A model generated the notes under the pieces. That model was not told where the DNA came from. It saw only the letters and a program-made list of their open reading frames with translations, and made no database searches. A stretch of DNA of 6,861 nt from CANJDH01 sp964443245 (GTDB lineage: Bacteria > Pseudomonadota > Gammaproteobacteria > Burkholderiales > JAEUOS01): contig CAYUEG010000169.1 of assembly GCA_964443245.1 (NCBI GenBank), positions 1 to 6,861 on the forward strand, given 5' to 3'. Numbering within the stretch: position 1 is the stretch's first letter; each line of letters opens with the position of its first letter. The position numbers and the translations under genes are program-made. Shown here one piece after another: positions 1 to 6,692 of the stretch.

Positions 1-134
1 GCAAGGATTCCAACCATATTGCCCGCGCCGCCCTGCCGTTCTTTGCCTGCCTGGTGGTTTGCATCGCCATCATTTCCGTCTTTCCTGCCGTCGTGACCTG
101 GTTCCCGGACTACGTCATGGGGCCGGCGAAGTAG
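1..134 (+). CDS. TRAP transporter large permease, DctM type (3' end only)
   Basis: Only the last 43 codons are in the window, read from base 3 to the TAG at 132-134. The peptide has a hydrophobic stretch (LPFFACLVVCIAIISVFPAV) followed by VTWFPDYVMGPAK. A final membrane helix followed by a short tail of the type FP-x-x-V-T-W-x-P-x-x-V-M-G is what the C-terminus of DctM-type large permeases of TRAP (tripartite ATP-independent periplasmic) transporters looks like. In that family the 12-helix or larger subunit imports organic acids, amino acids or related solutes with sodium, using a separate periplasmic binding protein. The dehydrogenase gene starts 8 bases downstream and is probably co-transcribed, which suggests an amino acid or related amine acid as substrate. 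The call rests on a short tail, so another multi-helix transporter cannot be excluded. Confidence 0.7.
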   Translation, partial: KDSNHIARAALPFFACLVVCIAIISVFPAVVTWFPDYVMGPAK

Positions 135-136
135 GA
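133..136 (+). promoter_or_regulatory. Shine-Dalgarno of the dadA-like gene, overlapping the upstream stop codon
   Basis: AGGA at 133-136 shares two bases with the TAG stop codon (132-134) of the permease and is 6 bases before the ATG at 143. This spacing decides the start of the dehydrogenase, because the reading frame is open further upstream but those codons lie inside the permease gene. The arrangement suggests translational coupling of the two genes. Confidence 0.6.
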
Positions 137-142
137 CCGGGC

Positions 143-1405
143 ATGCGGGTGCTGGTGCTGGGTGCCGGTGTCGCCGGTGTCGCCACCGCCTACCACCTGC
201 ACACGCAGGGCCATGAGGTGACTGTCGTCGATCGGCAAGCCGGGCCGGCACTGGAAACCAGCTTTTCCAATGCCGGCCATGTGTGCCCTTCTTACGCCAC
301 GCCCTGGGCTGCTCCCGGAATGAAAGGCAAGGCCGCAAGGTGGATCACCCGCGCCTGGTTTCTCGGCGCGGATACGCCACTGCGTTTTACCCCGCGCCTG
401 GATCCCCACCAATGGAAATGGCTGGTGCGCTGGCTGGGCGAGTGCGAGGCGGCACGTTTTGCGATCAACAAGGCCCGCATGGGCCGCATCGCGCGCTACA
501 GTCATACCCAATTGAAGCTGCTGCGGGAAAAGCTCGGCCTCGACTACGAGCAGACCGTACAAGGCAACCTGCAGGTGTTTCGCGATCAGGCCGGCATCGA
601 TCATGCGCGGCTCGCAGCCAAGGTTCTCGCCGATAGCGGGGTACCGCACCAGTTGATGGGTGTCGAGGAGTGCATGACGCGCGAGCCGGGGTTGGCGCGC
701 GATCAGATCGCCGGCGGCCTCATGATGCCGGCGGACGAAACCGGCAATTGCCACCTTTTCACGACGCGGCTGGCAGACTGGCTGCAATCTGAAGGGGTCA
801 CCTTTCGCTACGGCACCAGCGTGCGGGGTTTGGTGGCGGAACGGCAGGCCATCACGTCGGTTGCCACCTCGGCTGAAGCCATCACCGCCGATGCGTTTGT
901 GCTTTCCTGTGCCACCGCTTCGGTTCCGCTGGCGCGTCCGCTTGGACTGAAGTTGCCGGTTTTGGGTGTCAAGGGCTATGCGATCACCGCACCCATCACC
1001 GACAGCGCTCTGGCGCCGCGCGGCGGCATCATGGACGAAGCCCTCAAGGTGGCGATTGCTCCGATGGGCAATCAGGTGCGCGCTGCCGGCACGGCAGAAA
1101 TCGGCGCGCGCGATACGTCCGTCACGCACAAGCAATGTGCGACGACGCTGCGTTCGGTCGCCACCCTCTTTGGCCGCAGCGTCGATCTGAGCCAGGCGCG
1201 CATCTGGGCAGGCATGCGGCCCATGACGCCCGATGGCGCGCCGCTGTTGGGTGCCACTCCCTACCGCAATCTTTTCCTCGCGACCGGCGGCGGGTCAAAC
1301 GGGTGGACCACCGCCTGTGGTGTCGGCCGCGTGGTGGCAGACATGGTGTCGGGAAACACGCCGGAAATCGACACGACAGACCTCGGCCTGGCCCGGTTTG
1401 CGTGA
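143..1405 (+). CDS. dadA: FAD-dependent D-amino-acid dehydrogenase (DadA family)
   Basis: This 420-residue protein belongs to the DAO/DadA flavoprotein family, which oxidises D-amino acids to 2-oxo acids and ammonia and passes electrons to the respiratory chain at the inner membrane. E. coli DadA has 432 residues. The protein begins MRVLVLGAGVAGVA, with the FAD-binding GxGxxG at residues 7-12 and an acidic residue (D30) closing the dinucleotide fold. DadA-like blocks follow: LETSFSNAGHVCPSYATPWA (38-57), PADETGNCHLFT (196-207), LGVKGYAIT (274-282) and WAGMRPMTPDGAPLLG (355-370). The end reads LFLATGGGSNGWTTACG (377-393). The ATG at 143 was chosen because the Rossmann fold starts there and an AGGA lies 6 bases upstream. 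One deviation is visible: the DadA signature I recall as TGHGTLGWT reads TGGGSNGWT here, so substrate range may differ from DadA proper. It follows a TRAP permease closely, which suggests use of an imported amino acid. The family call is firm; the substrate is not known. Confidence 0.88.
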   Translation: MRVLVLGAGVAGVATAYHLHTQGHEVTVVDRQAGPALETSFSNAGHVCPSYATPWAAPGMKGKAARWITRAWFLGADTPLRFTPRLDPHQWKWLVRWLGECEAARFAINKARMGRIARYSHTQLKLLREKLGLDYEQTVQGNLQVFRDQAGIDHARLAAKVLADSGVPHQLMGVEECMTREPGLARDQIAGGLMMPADETGNCHLFTTRLADWLQSEGVTFRYGTSVRGLVAERQAITSVATSAEAITADAFVLSCATASVPLARPLGLKLPVLGVKGYAITAPITDSALAPRGGIMDEALKVAIAPMGNQVRAAGTAEIGARDTSVTHKQCATTLRSVATLFGRSVDLSQARIWAGMRPMTPDGAPLLGATPYRNLFLATGGGSNGWTTACGVGRVVADMVSGNTPEIDTTDLGLARFA

Positions 1406-1412
1406 TTGGGAT

Positions 1413-1426
1413 GCGGCGAACGCCGC
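1413..1426. terminator. Short GC hairpin in the convergent gap, possible terminator
   Basis: The 57-base gap between the convergent stop codons of the dehydrogenase (1405) and the FimV-like gene (1463) holds a perfect inverted repeat GCGGC-GAAC-GCCGC. It has five GC pairs and a four-base loop, or six pairs with a two-base loop. It starts 8 bases after the dehydrogenase stop. No T-run follows on either strand, so it is not a classical intrinsic terminator. It may act as a weak or bidirectional terminator, or as a 3'-end stabiliser, or be chance in GC-rich DNA. Confidence 0.3.
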
Positions 1427-1462
1427 CCACGCGCCCGGCACCCGCACCGGTAACGCTGCCCT

Positions 1463-3808
1463 TCAGAGGGACAAGTCGACGTCGCTTTCTGCTTGCGTAA
1501 AGCCCGGCGGGCAGTCGGCCGCCAATTGCAGCACTTCGCGCTGAAACGTCAGGTCGAACAACACCGCAGGTGGCACATCTGTCCGATAGGCCACACCCGC
1601 CAGGCTGCCGATCAGCTCCGGTTGGCCACGCTTGTTGGCCACCAGAATTTCAATGCCGGGGGCACGGGCCAGGCCGAGCTGCTCCTTGCGCAGCTCGTAC
1701 GCCTCTTCCCAGGAAGGCAGGTTGCCGGCGAAACGCTCCAGAAACAGCGCCTGCAGGGCAACGTATTCCCGTTTCATGCCGACGTCGTGCAGCAAGTGCG
1801 CCAGCATGATCCAGGGACCGGGCGGCGCTTTGGAGGGAGCCGACTGCACGTAGGTGGCAATCATCTTGACTGCCTGTGCATTGCCCGCCACTTCGCGTTG
1901 CCGCCAGGCCGTCTCCATGATGCTGGAGGCCGCCGCCATCACGCTGTGCATGACCACGGCCTGTCCCGCCGACGGTATCGCCGATTCGAAACCGAATGCT
2001 GCGGGAACGGCTTCAGACGGCTCGGCCAGAAACGTGGGCAGATCGAGCGTCTCCAGGGCAAAGGCGTCGAGTTCCACGGGCGCGTCACTCGTTTCGCTTT
2101 TGTTCAAGCCGATGGCGGCGCTGGCTGGATCGAAGGCCGGTTCGGGTTCGGCCTGGCCGGCTTTCTGTTCCGCGTGTGCGGCGATATCCTCGCTCAGGTC
2201 AAACTGGATATTGAGTGGTGCGTCGGCAGCAGGCGCAGGCGGCGCTGCGGCTTCCGTGCTGGCACTCGCAAAGGGCAAGGCCACGCCACTGGTGTCCGAA
2301 GAATGCCTGTAACTCGCCCACGACTCGTCGGCCAGATCGGTCATGGCGGCCAGCTGCTGGGTCAGTGAATTCTTGTCCAGCACAAAAGGAGCAGGTGCAG
2401 GCGCCGCTGCCGGGGCGGGAGCCGGTGTGAATGCCAGGGGACTCTGCCCTTCGTCTGCCGCAACCTGCGCAGGCGCGTCGGATGGTGGCGGCGCAGCCGC
2501 TTCGGCTGGCCGGCTGGGGGCGACGCGTATCGTCGCCTCGTAATCGAGCGGCCGTGCGGCGGCGGGTGCAGGAGCGGTAGTGGCATCCTGGTCGGCCGGC
2601 AGTGGCGTTGCGCGCCATCCTTCGTCGACTTGCGGCGCATCCCGGGGTTCCGGTTCGACGGATTCGACCGGGCTCCGCGACGTTGGCGCTTTGGGTACCG
2701 GATCGACCAGGATCAGCCGCTCCTCCGGTGCCGTGCGGCGCGCAAACCAGGCAATCGCCCCCCCCGCCCCGGCTGCCAGCAGGGCTGCAACGATCAACCA
2801 CCACCAGGCCACGTGGGAGGATTCGAGCTCCCGGGTGCGCGCGGTCGACTTCTGCAGATCCACTTTGAGTGACGCAAGATCCTTGGCCAGGCCATCGAGT
2901 CGCTTGCCCAGTGCCGCGTTGTCCGTGGTCAGCGGGTCAGGCTGATCGCGCATGGCGGCCAGAAAGCGGGCATGGGCCAGTTTGAACTCCGCACTCTCGC
3001 CCTGTGGCGTCCGGCCCGGGGCCGCGGTGCCAATTTCGGCACTGAGGCGCATGCCTGTGGCTTCTTCGATCGGCGAGCGCGCGACACCTGCCAGCAACTG
3101 ATCAATGCCGCCCATCTCGATCTTGAGCATCGAACGCGTAGCCGGCGCGGTCTGAGGTTTTGCTGCGCCCCCCTTTGCACCGGTTTTCGCACGCGGCAGG
3201 ACCCCCGGTTCGTCCTCCGGACGCACCGCGCGCATGATCGAAGGAGGCGGCGCAGCGCCTTTGTCAGATGCGGCGCCAGTCGCCTGCGGCTCCTTGCGGG
3301 CATTGCGCCGCCCTGCCTTCTGCGCCGGACGCACCTCGGGCGTGACCACGGCCGCCGCAGGTGCCGCGACCGGCGGGGTCACGGGTGTTTCTGCAGCGGC
3401 CGGTGGCCGCTCGCGCGGCAAATCCAGGAGGAAGGTGTAGCGCCGGGAAAACCAGGAGCCGCAGCCGATACCGACTTCAAAGCTGACGATCAGATCATTG
3501 ACCGGCTGGCTGGTCGTCAGCAGGATGGCCTGGCCACCTCGACGCTCCATCAGTTCCGCTCGTACCAGGCGCGAGATGTCGCCGGCTTCGGTGGCAGATT
3601 CGCGCAACTTGACGCAATCGAGGCCAATACGGTCGTTGGCGGTGCCGGTAAGGGGCAAGACCACCCGCAAACGTTCGCCAAGCGCCGATTCCAGGATTGG
3701 CACGCCGAAGGAAGCCGCCCAAGCGCCCGAGGACACCAGCAGACACACGCCGGCAAGCCCTGCCTGAGCTACCTTCCTTGTCAACGCATTCCTGCCAAAT
3801 CGCAGCAT
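1463..3808 (-). CDS. FimV/TspA-like single-pass envelope protein without LysM
   Basis: The protein has 781 residues. Residues 1-31 are a signal peptide (RK near the start, hydrophobic core, AWA before the likely cut). Residues 32-131 resemble the FimV N-terminal domain: ESALGERLRVVLPL corresponds to its usual SALNQPLDAEI block, and TTSQPVNDLIVSFEV plus SRRYTFLLDLP to its conserved end. Two cysteines (C65, C116) could form a periplasmic disulfide. No LysM repeat is seen. Residues 298-330 look like a short coiled coil, 333-356 are one membrane helix (WWWLIVAALLAAGAGGAIAWF), and 357-617 are an Ala/Pro/acidic disordered linker. Residues 618-713 are helical and FimV/TPR-like (PWIMLAHLLHDVGMKREY, LFLERFAGNLPSWEEAY). 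A 68-residue tail follows. FimV/HubP/TspA proteins organise cell poles, type IV pili and twitching; that role here is inference. The ATG at 3808 was preferred to the TTG at 3832 because the signal peptide begins there, but its AGGA lies 12 bases away, so the start is uncertain. It lies 85 bases downstream of polA on the same strand. Confidence 0.72.
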   Translation of the reverse strand: MLRFGRNALTRKVAQAGLAGVCLLVSSGAWAASFGVPILESALGERLRVVLPLTGTANDRIGLDCVKLRESATEAGDISRLVRAELMERRGGQAILLTTSQPVNDLIVSFEVGIGCGSWFSRRYTFLLDLPRERPPAAAETPVTPPVAAPAAAVVTPEVRPAQKAGRRNARKEPQATGAASDKGAAPPPSIMRAVRPEDEPGVLPRAKTGAKGGAAKPQTAPATRSMLKIEMGGIDQLLAGVARSPIEEATGMRLSAEIGTAAPGRTPQGESAEFKLAHARFLAAMRDQPDPLTTDNAALGKRLDGLAKDLASLKVDLQKSTARTRELESSHVAWWWLIVAALLAAGAGGAIAWFARRTAPEERLILVDPVPKAPTSRSPVESVEPEPRDAPQVDEGWRATPLPADQDATTAPAPAAARPLDYEATIRVAPSRPAEAAAPPPSDAPAQVAADEGQSPLAFTPAPAPAAAPAPAPFVLDKNSLTQQLAAMTDLADESWASYRHSSDTSGVALPFASASTEAAAPPAPAADAPLNIQFDLSEDIAAHAEQKAGQAEPEPAFDPASAAIGLNKSETSDAPVELDAFALETLDLPTFLAEPSEAVPAAFGFESAIPSAGQAVVMHSVMAAASSIMETAWRQREVAGNAQAVKMIATYVQSAPSKAPPGPWIMLAHLLHDVGMKREYVALQALFLERFAGNLPSWEEAYELRKEQLGLARAPGIEILVANKRGQPELIGSLAGVAYRTDVPPAVLFDLTFQREVLQLAADCPPGFTQAESDVDLSL
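2384..2428 (-). repeat. Pro-Ala low-complexity tract inside the FimV-like gene
   Basis: Residues 461-475 of the FimV-like protein read TPAPAPAAAPAPAPF, coded by a GC-rich near-repeat of Pro and Ala codons. It is the densest part of a long Ala/Pro-rich linker on the cytoplasmic side of the membrane helix. Such tracts usually act as flexible or extended spacers and often vary in length between strains through slippage or recombination. There is no exact tandem DNA unit, so this is a compositional repeat only. Confidence 0.5.
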
Positions 3809-3849
3809 GAGCCAGTTATGTCCTGAGTTCAATCCCGGGTCCGGCGTTT

Positions 3850-3855
3850 ATTGTA
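3850..3855 (-). promoter_or_regulatory. Possible -10 element for the FimV-like gene
   Basis: In the 85-base gap between polA and the FimV-like gene, the minus strand reads TACAAT, five of six matches to the sigma-70 -10 consensus, in an AT-richer patch (TACAATAAA). It lies about 41 bases before the chosen ATG. No good -35 hexamer is seen 16-18 bases upstream. It may let the FimV-like gene be transcribed apart from polA. No hairpin with a T-run is seen after the polA stop, so read-through from polA is also possible. Confidence 0.3.
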
Positions 3856-3893
3856 GGGCGGCTCGCTTTTTGCCATGGCTCGAACAGGCGGGG

Positions 3894-6668
3894 TTAATGT
3901 GCCTGATCCCAGTTCGGGCCAACCCCGACCTCAGCCAGCAACGGGACGTCCAGGCGCGCCACCTTGCTCATCAATTCCGGCACGCGTGCGCGCACCACGG
4001 CCAACTCCGTCTCCGGCACTTCGAGCACCAGCTCGTCATGGACCTGCATCACCATGCGTGTGGCCAGGCCATCCGCTTCGATCCATGCCTGGACGGCAAG
4101 CATCGACATCTTGATCAGGTCGGCCGCCGTACCTTGCATCGGTGCATTGATCGCCGCGCGCTCGGCCCCTTGACGCCGCGGGCCATTCGGGCTGTTGATT
4201 TCAGCCAGCCAGAGCCGACGGCCAAACACGGTTTCTACATAGCCATTCTGCTTGGCCGCGATCCGCGTTTCGTCCATGTAGCGCTTGACGCCGGCGAAAC
4301 GCTCGAAATAGCGGTCGATGTAGTTCTTCGCCGCATCCCGGTCGATACCGAGATTGGCGGCCAGTCCGAAGGCGCTCATGCCATAGATCAGACCGAAATT
4401 GATTACCTTGGCATAGCGCCGCTGTTCGCTCGTCACCTCGGCACGTGGCGCACCAAAGATTTCTGACGCGGTAGCGCGATGCACATCCTCGCCTGCAGCA
4501 AAGGCGGCCAGCAGCGCCGGGTCTTTCGAGATGTGCGCCATGATGCGCAGTTCGATCTGCGAGTAATCGGCTGACATCAAAACCGATCCGGGCGGAGCCA
4601 CAAACGCCTCGCGCACACGCCGCCCTTCCGGGGTGCGAATCGGGATGTTCTGCAGGTTCGGATCGTTGGAGGCCAGTCGGCCGGTCACTGCCACAGCCTG
4701 CGCATAATTGGTGTGGACGCGCCCGGTTGCCGGATTGACCATGCGCGGCAGTTTGTCGGTATAGGTGCTCTTCAGTTTCGAGAGTGAACGATAGTCAAGC
4801 AGCAACTTGGGCAGCGGGTAGTCTTCAGCCAGTTTCTGCAAGACTTCTTCATCCGTCGAGGGCGCACCAGACGGCGTTTTTTTGACCACCGGCAGCTTCA
4901 TCTTCTCGAAGAAGATCTCACCGATCTGCTTCGGGCTGCCCAGGTTGAATGGCTGTCCGGCGACTTCGTATGCCTTTTGCTCCAGCTCCATCAGCTTGGC
5001 ACCCAGTTCGCCACTCTGCTTTTCGAGCAGCGCCGCGTCGATCAATACGCCATGCCGCTCCATCTTGAACAGCACCTCGGCCACCGGTACTTCCAGGTCG
5101 TAGATGACCTGCAGGCGTGCATCGGCCGCCACCTGGGGATACAGCACCCGGTGCAGATGCATGGTCACTTCCGCGTCTTCGGCCGCATAGCGCGTCGCCC
5201 GTTCGACATCGACCTGCTCAAACCCGATCTGCGCCGCTCCCTTGCCGCACACCTCCTCGTACTTCACCGTCTTGCGACCCAGATGGCGATCGGCCAGCGA
5301 ATCCATGTCATGGCTTTTGTGTGATTCGAGCACATAGCTTTGCAGCAAGGTGTCATGGGCAATGCCGCGCAGGGTGATGCCGTGGTTGGCGAAGATGTGC
5401 GCGTCGTACTTGAGGTTCTGCCCGACTTTCTTGCGCGCCGCATCCTCCAGCCAGGGGCGCATGCGCGCCAGGGCGGCCTGCTGATCCAATTGGTCGGTGG
5501 CATCCGGTCCGACGTGGCCCAACGGCACGTAGGCCGCCTGCCAAGGGGTGATCGCAAACGAGATGCCCACCAGCCTGGACGTCATCGGGTCGAGCCCGGT
5601 CGTCTCCGTATCCAGTGCGACCAGCTCGGCCACTTCCAGCCGGGCCATCCAGCGCTCCAGCGCTTCGGTGCTGCGCACCGACTCGTAGTCTGCTGTGCCA
5701 TGCGCGTCCACCATGAAAGTGGTCGAGGGAGAATCGCCAAGACCGTTGGTGGGAGCCATTCTCCGTGGTATTGCCTGCGGTGGCCCATCCTGGTTTGCAG
5801 CGCCCCCCTGCCCGGCACCGGCCGGTTCCCCTGCCAGCTCCTTGAGCCACGTGCGAAAGCCGAAACGCTGGTAGAGCGCCTGCAGGGCATCCTTGTCTTC
5901 CGGCGCCGCGTGCAAGGCATCGAGCGACAGCCCAGGTACATCGCACTTGACCGTCACCAGGGTGCGCGCCGTGGGCAACCAGTCGAGGGCCTTGCGCAGG
6001 TTGTCTCCCACCACACCTTTGACCTGACCGGCATTGGCGATCAGCTGGTCCAGGGAACCATGTTCGGCAATCCATTTGGCAGCCGTCTTGGGGCCGACTT
6101 TTTCCACCCCGGGCACGTTGTCGACGGTGTCGCCGGTAAGGGTCAGAAAATCGACGATGCGCTCGGGGGGTACGCCGAACTTGGCCGTGACGCCAGCGAT
6201 GTCCAGACGTTCGTTGCTCATGGTGTTGATCAGGACCACATGGCCGTTGACCAGTTGTGCGAGGTCCTTGTCACCCGTGGAAATGATGGTCTCGACGCCG
6301 CGCTCGGTCGCGTGGGCCGCCAGCGTGCCGATGACATCGTCCGCTTCCACGCCTTCGACCATCAGGAGCGGCCACCCCAGGGCGCGTACGGCGTCGTGAA
6401 TCGGGTCGATCTGGCGCACCAGGTCGTCCGGCATCGGCGCACGCTGAGCCTTGTACGCATCGTACAGGTCATCACGGAAGGTTTTGCCCTTGGCATCGAA
6501 TACGCACGCCAGATAATCGGCGTGATACTCTTGCTTGAGCTTGCGCAGCATGGCAATCACGCCGTGCATGGCGCCAGTCGGTTCGCCGGCGGGGCTACGC
6601 AAATCGGGCAGTGCGTGGAATGCGCGGTACAGGTACGACGATCCGTCGACCAGGAGCAGGCGGGGCAT
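3894..6668 (-). CDS. polA: DNA polymerase I
   Basis: PolA fills repair gaps and replaces RNA primers of Okazaki fragments in the cytoplasm. This protein has 924 residues (E. coli 928). Residues 1-280 are the 5'-nuclease domain: LVDGSSYLYRAFHALP (6-21), the acidic cluster EGVEADDVIGTLA (105-117), STGDKDLAQLV (130-140) and the DNA-binding LTGDTVDNVPGVEKVGPKTA (177-196). A Gly/Pro/Ala-rich linker (about 281-312) follows. The 3'-5' proofreading domain keeps its residues: D353 and E355 in DTETTG, D422 in NLKYD, and Y494 with D498 in YAAED. The polymerase domain has motif A with D701 (SADYSQIELR), motif B with R750, K754, F758 and Y762 (KVINFGLIYG), and motif C with H877, D878, E879 (MQVHDELVLEV). 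Numbering runs a few residues below E. coli throughout. The ATG at 6668 was chosen over an upstream TTG (6698) because family members start MxxLLLVDGSSYLYRA. No Shine-Dalgarno precedes it. All activities look intact. Confidence 0.98.
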   Translation of the reverse strand: MPRLLLVDGSSYLYRAFHALPDLRSPAGEPTGAMHGVIAMLRKLKQEYHADYLACVFDAKGKTFRDDLYDAYKAQRAPMPDDLVRQIDPIHDAVRALGWPLLMVEGVEADDVIGTLAAHATERGVETIISTGDKDLAQLVNGHVVLINTMSNERLDIAGVTAKFGVPPERIVDFLTLTGDTVDNVPGVEKVGPKTAAKWIAEHGSLDQLIANAGQVKGVVGDNLRKALDWLPTARTLVTVKCDVPGLSLDALHAAPEDKDALQALYQRFGFRTWLKELAGEPAGAGQGGAANQDGPPQAIPRRMAPTNGLGDSPSTTFMVDAHGTADYESVRSTEALERWMARLEVAELVALDTETTGLDPMTSRLVGISFAITPWQAAYVPLGHVGPDATDQLDQQAALARMRPWLEDAARKKVGQNLKYDAHIFANHGITLRGIAHDTLLQSYVLESHKSHDMDSLADRHLGRKTVKYEEVCGKGAAQIGFEQVDVERATRYAAEDAEVTMHLHRVLYPQVAADARLQVIYDLEVPVAEVLFKMERHGVLIDAALLEKQSGELGAKLMELEQKAYEVAGQPFNLGSPKQIGEIFFEKMKLPVVKKTPSGAPSTDEEVLQKLAEDYPLPKLLLDYRSLSKLKSTYTDKLPRMVNPATGRVHTNYAQAVAVTGRLASNDPNLQNIPIRTPEGRRVREAFVAPPGSVLMSADYSQIELRIMAHISKDPALLAAFAAGEDVHRATASEIFGAPRAEVTSEQRRYAKVINFGLIYGMSAFGLAANLGIDRDAAKNYIDRYFERFAGVKRYMDETRIAAKQNGYVETVFGRRLWLAEINSPNGPRRQGAERAAINAPMQGTAADLIKMSMLAVQAWIEADGLATRMVMQVHDELVLEVPETELAVVRARVPELMSKVARLDVPLLAEVGVGPNWDQAH

Positions 6669-6692
6669 GGTGAACGAGGGGGGAAGCGAAAA
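6669..6692. promoter_or_regulatory. 24-base divergent spacer between polA and the LOG-family gene
   Basis: Only 24 bases separate the two start codons. The plus strand is purine-rich, with GAGGGGGGA at 6676-6684 serving as a strong Shine-Dalgarno 8 bases before the LOG-family ATG. The minus strand is therefore a pyrimidine run (CTTCCCCCCTCG) and gives polA no Shine-Dalgarno. The spacer is too short for two sigma-70 promoters, so each promoter must lie at least partly inside the other gene's 5' coding region. I could not pick out convincing -10/-35 pairs in either direction. Confidence 0.6.

Noticed and set aside
110..1135. 341-codon open frame on the minus strand, opposite the dadA-like gene
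   Set aside because: It is antisense to a well-recognised flavoprotein, its translation is rich in Arg/His/Gly with no family motif, and long antisense frames are common in GC-rich DNA.
1493..2368. 291-codon open frame on the plus strand, opposite the FimV-like gene
   Set aside because: Its composition is typical of a GC-rich shadow frame and it shows no domain or ribosome site, while the opposite strand has a coherent signal peptide, membrane helix and FimV-type domains.
2384..2428. Possible tandem DNA repeat or CRISPR-like structure
   Set aside because: The pattern comes from alternating Pro and Ala codons in one protein linker; there are no equal repeats with spacers.
2199..2804. 201-codon open frame on the minus strand in another frame of the FimV-like gene
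   Set aside because: It covers the Ala/Pro-rich linker, where GC-rich codons open alternative frames; the product is Arg/Gly/Cys-rich and has no motif. A frameshifted FimV-like gene is not needed, since the main frame is continuous.
2972..3826. 284-codon open frame on the plus strand, opposite the N-terminal half of the FimV-like gene
   Set aside because: The translation is Arg/Cys/His-rich without any recognisable fold and lies wholly antisense to a supported gene.
3809..3893. Possible intrinsic terminator after polA
   Set aside because: The gap contains the 8-base palindrome GCCATGGC and an A-run, but no stable stem followed by a T-run on the minus strand.
3807..4466. 219-codon open frame on the plus strand opposite the polA 3' end
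   Set aside because: It is antisense to the invariant polymerase motifs of PolA, whose coding constraint explains the open frame; no ribosome site was seen.
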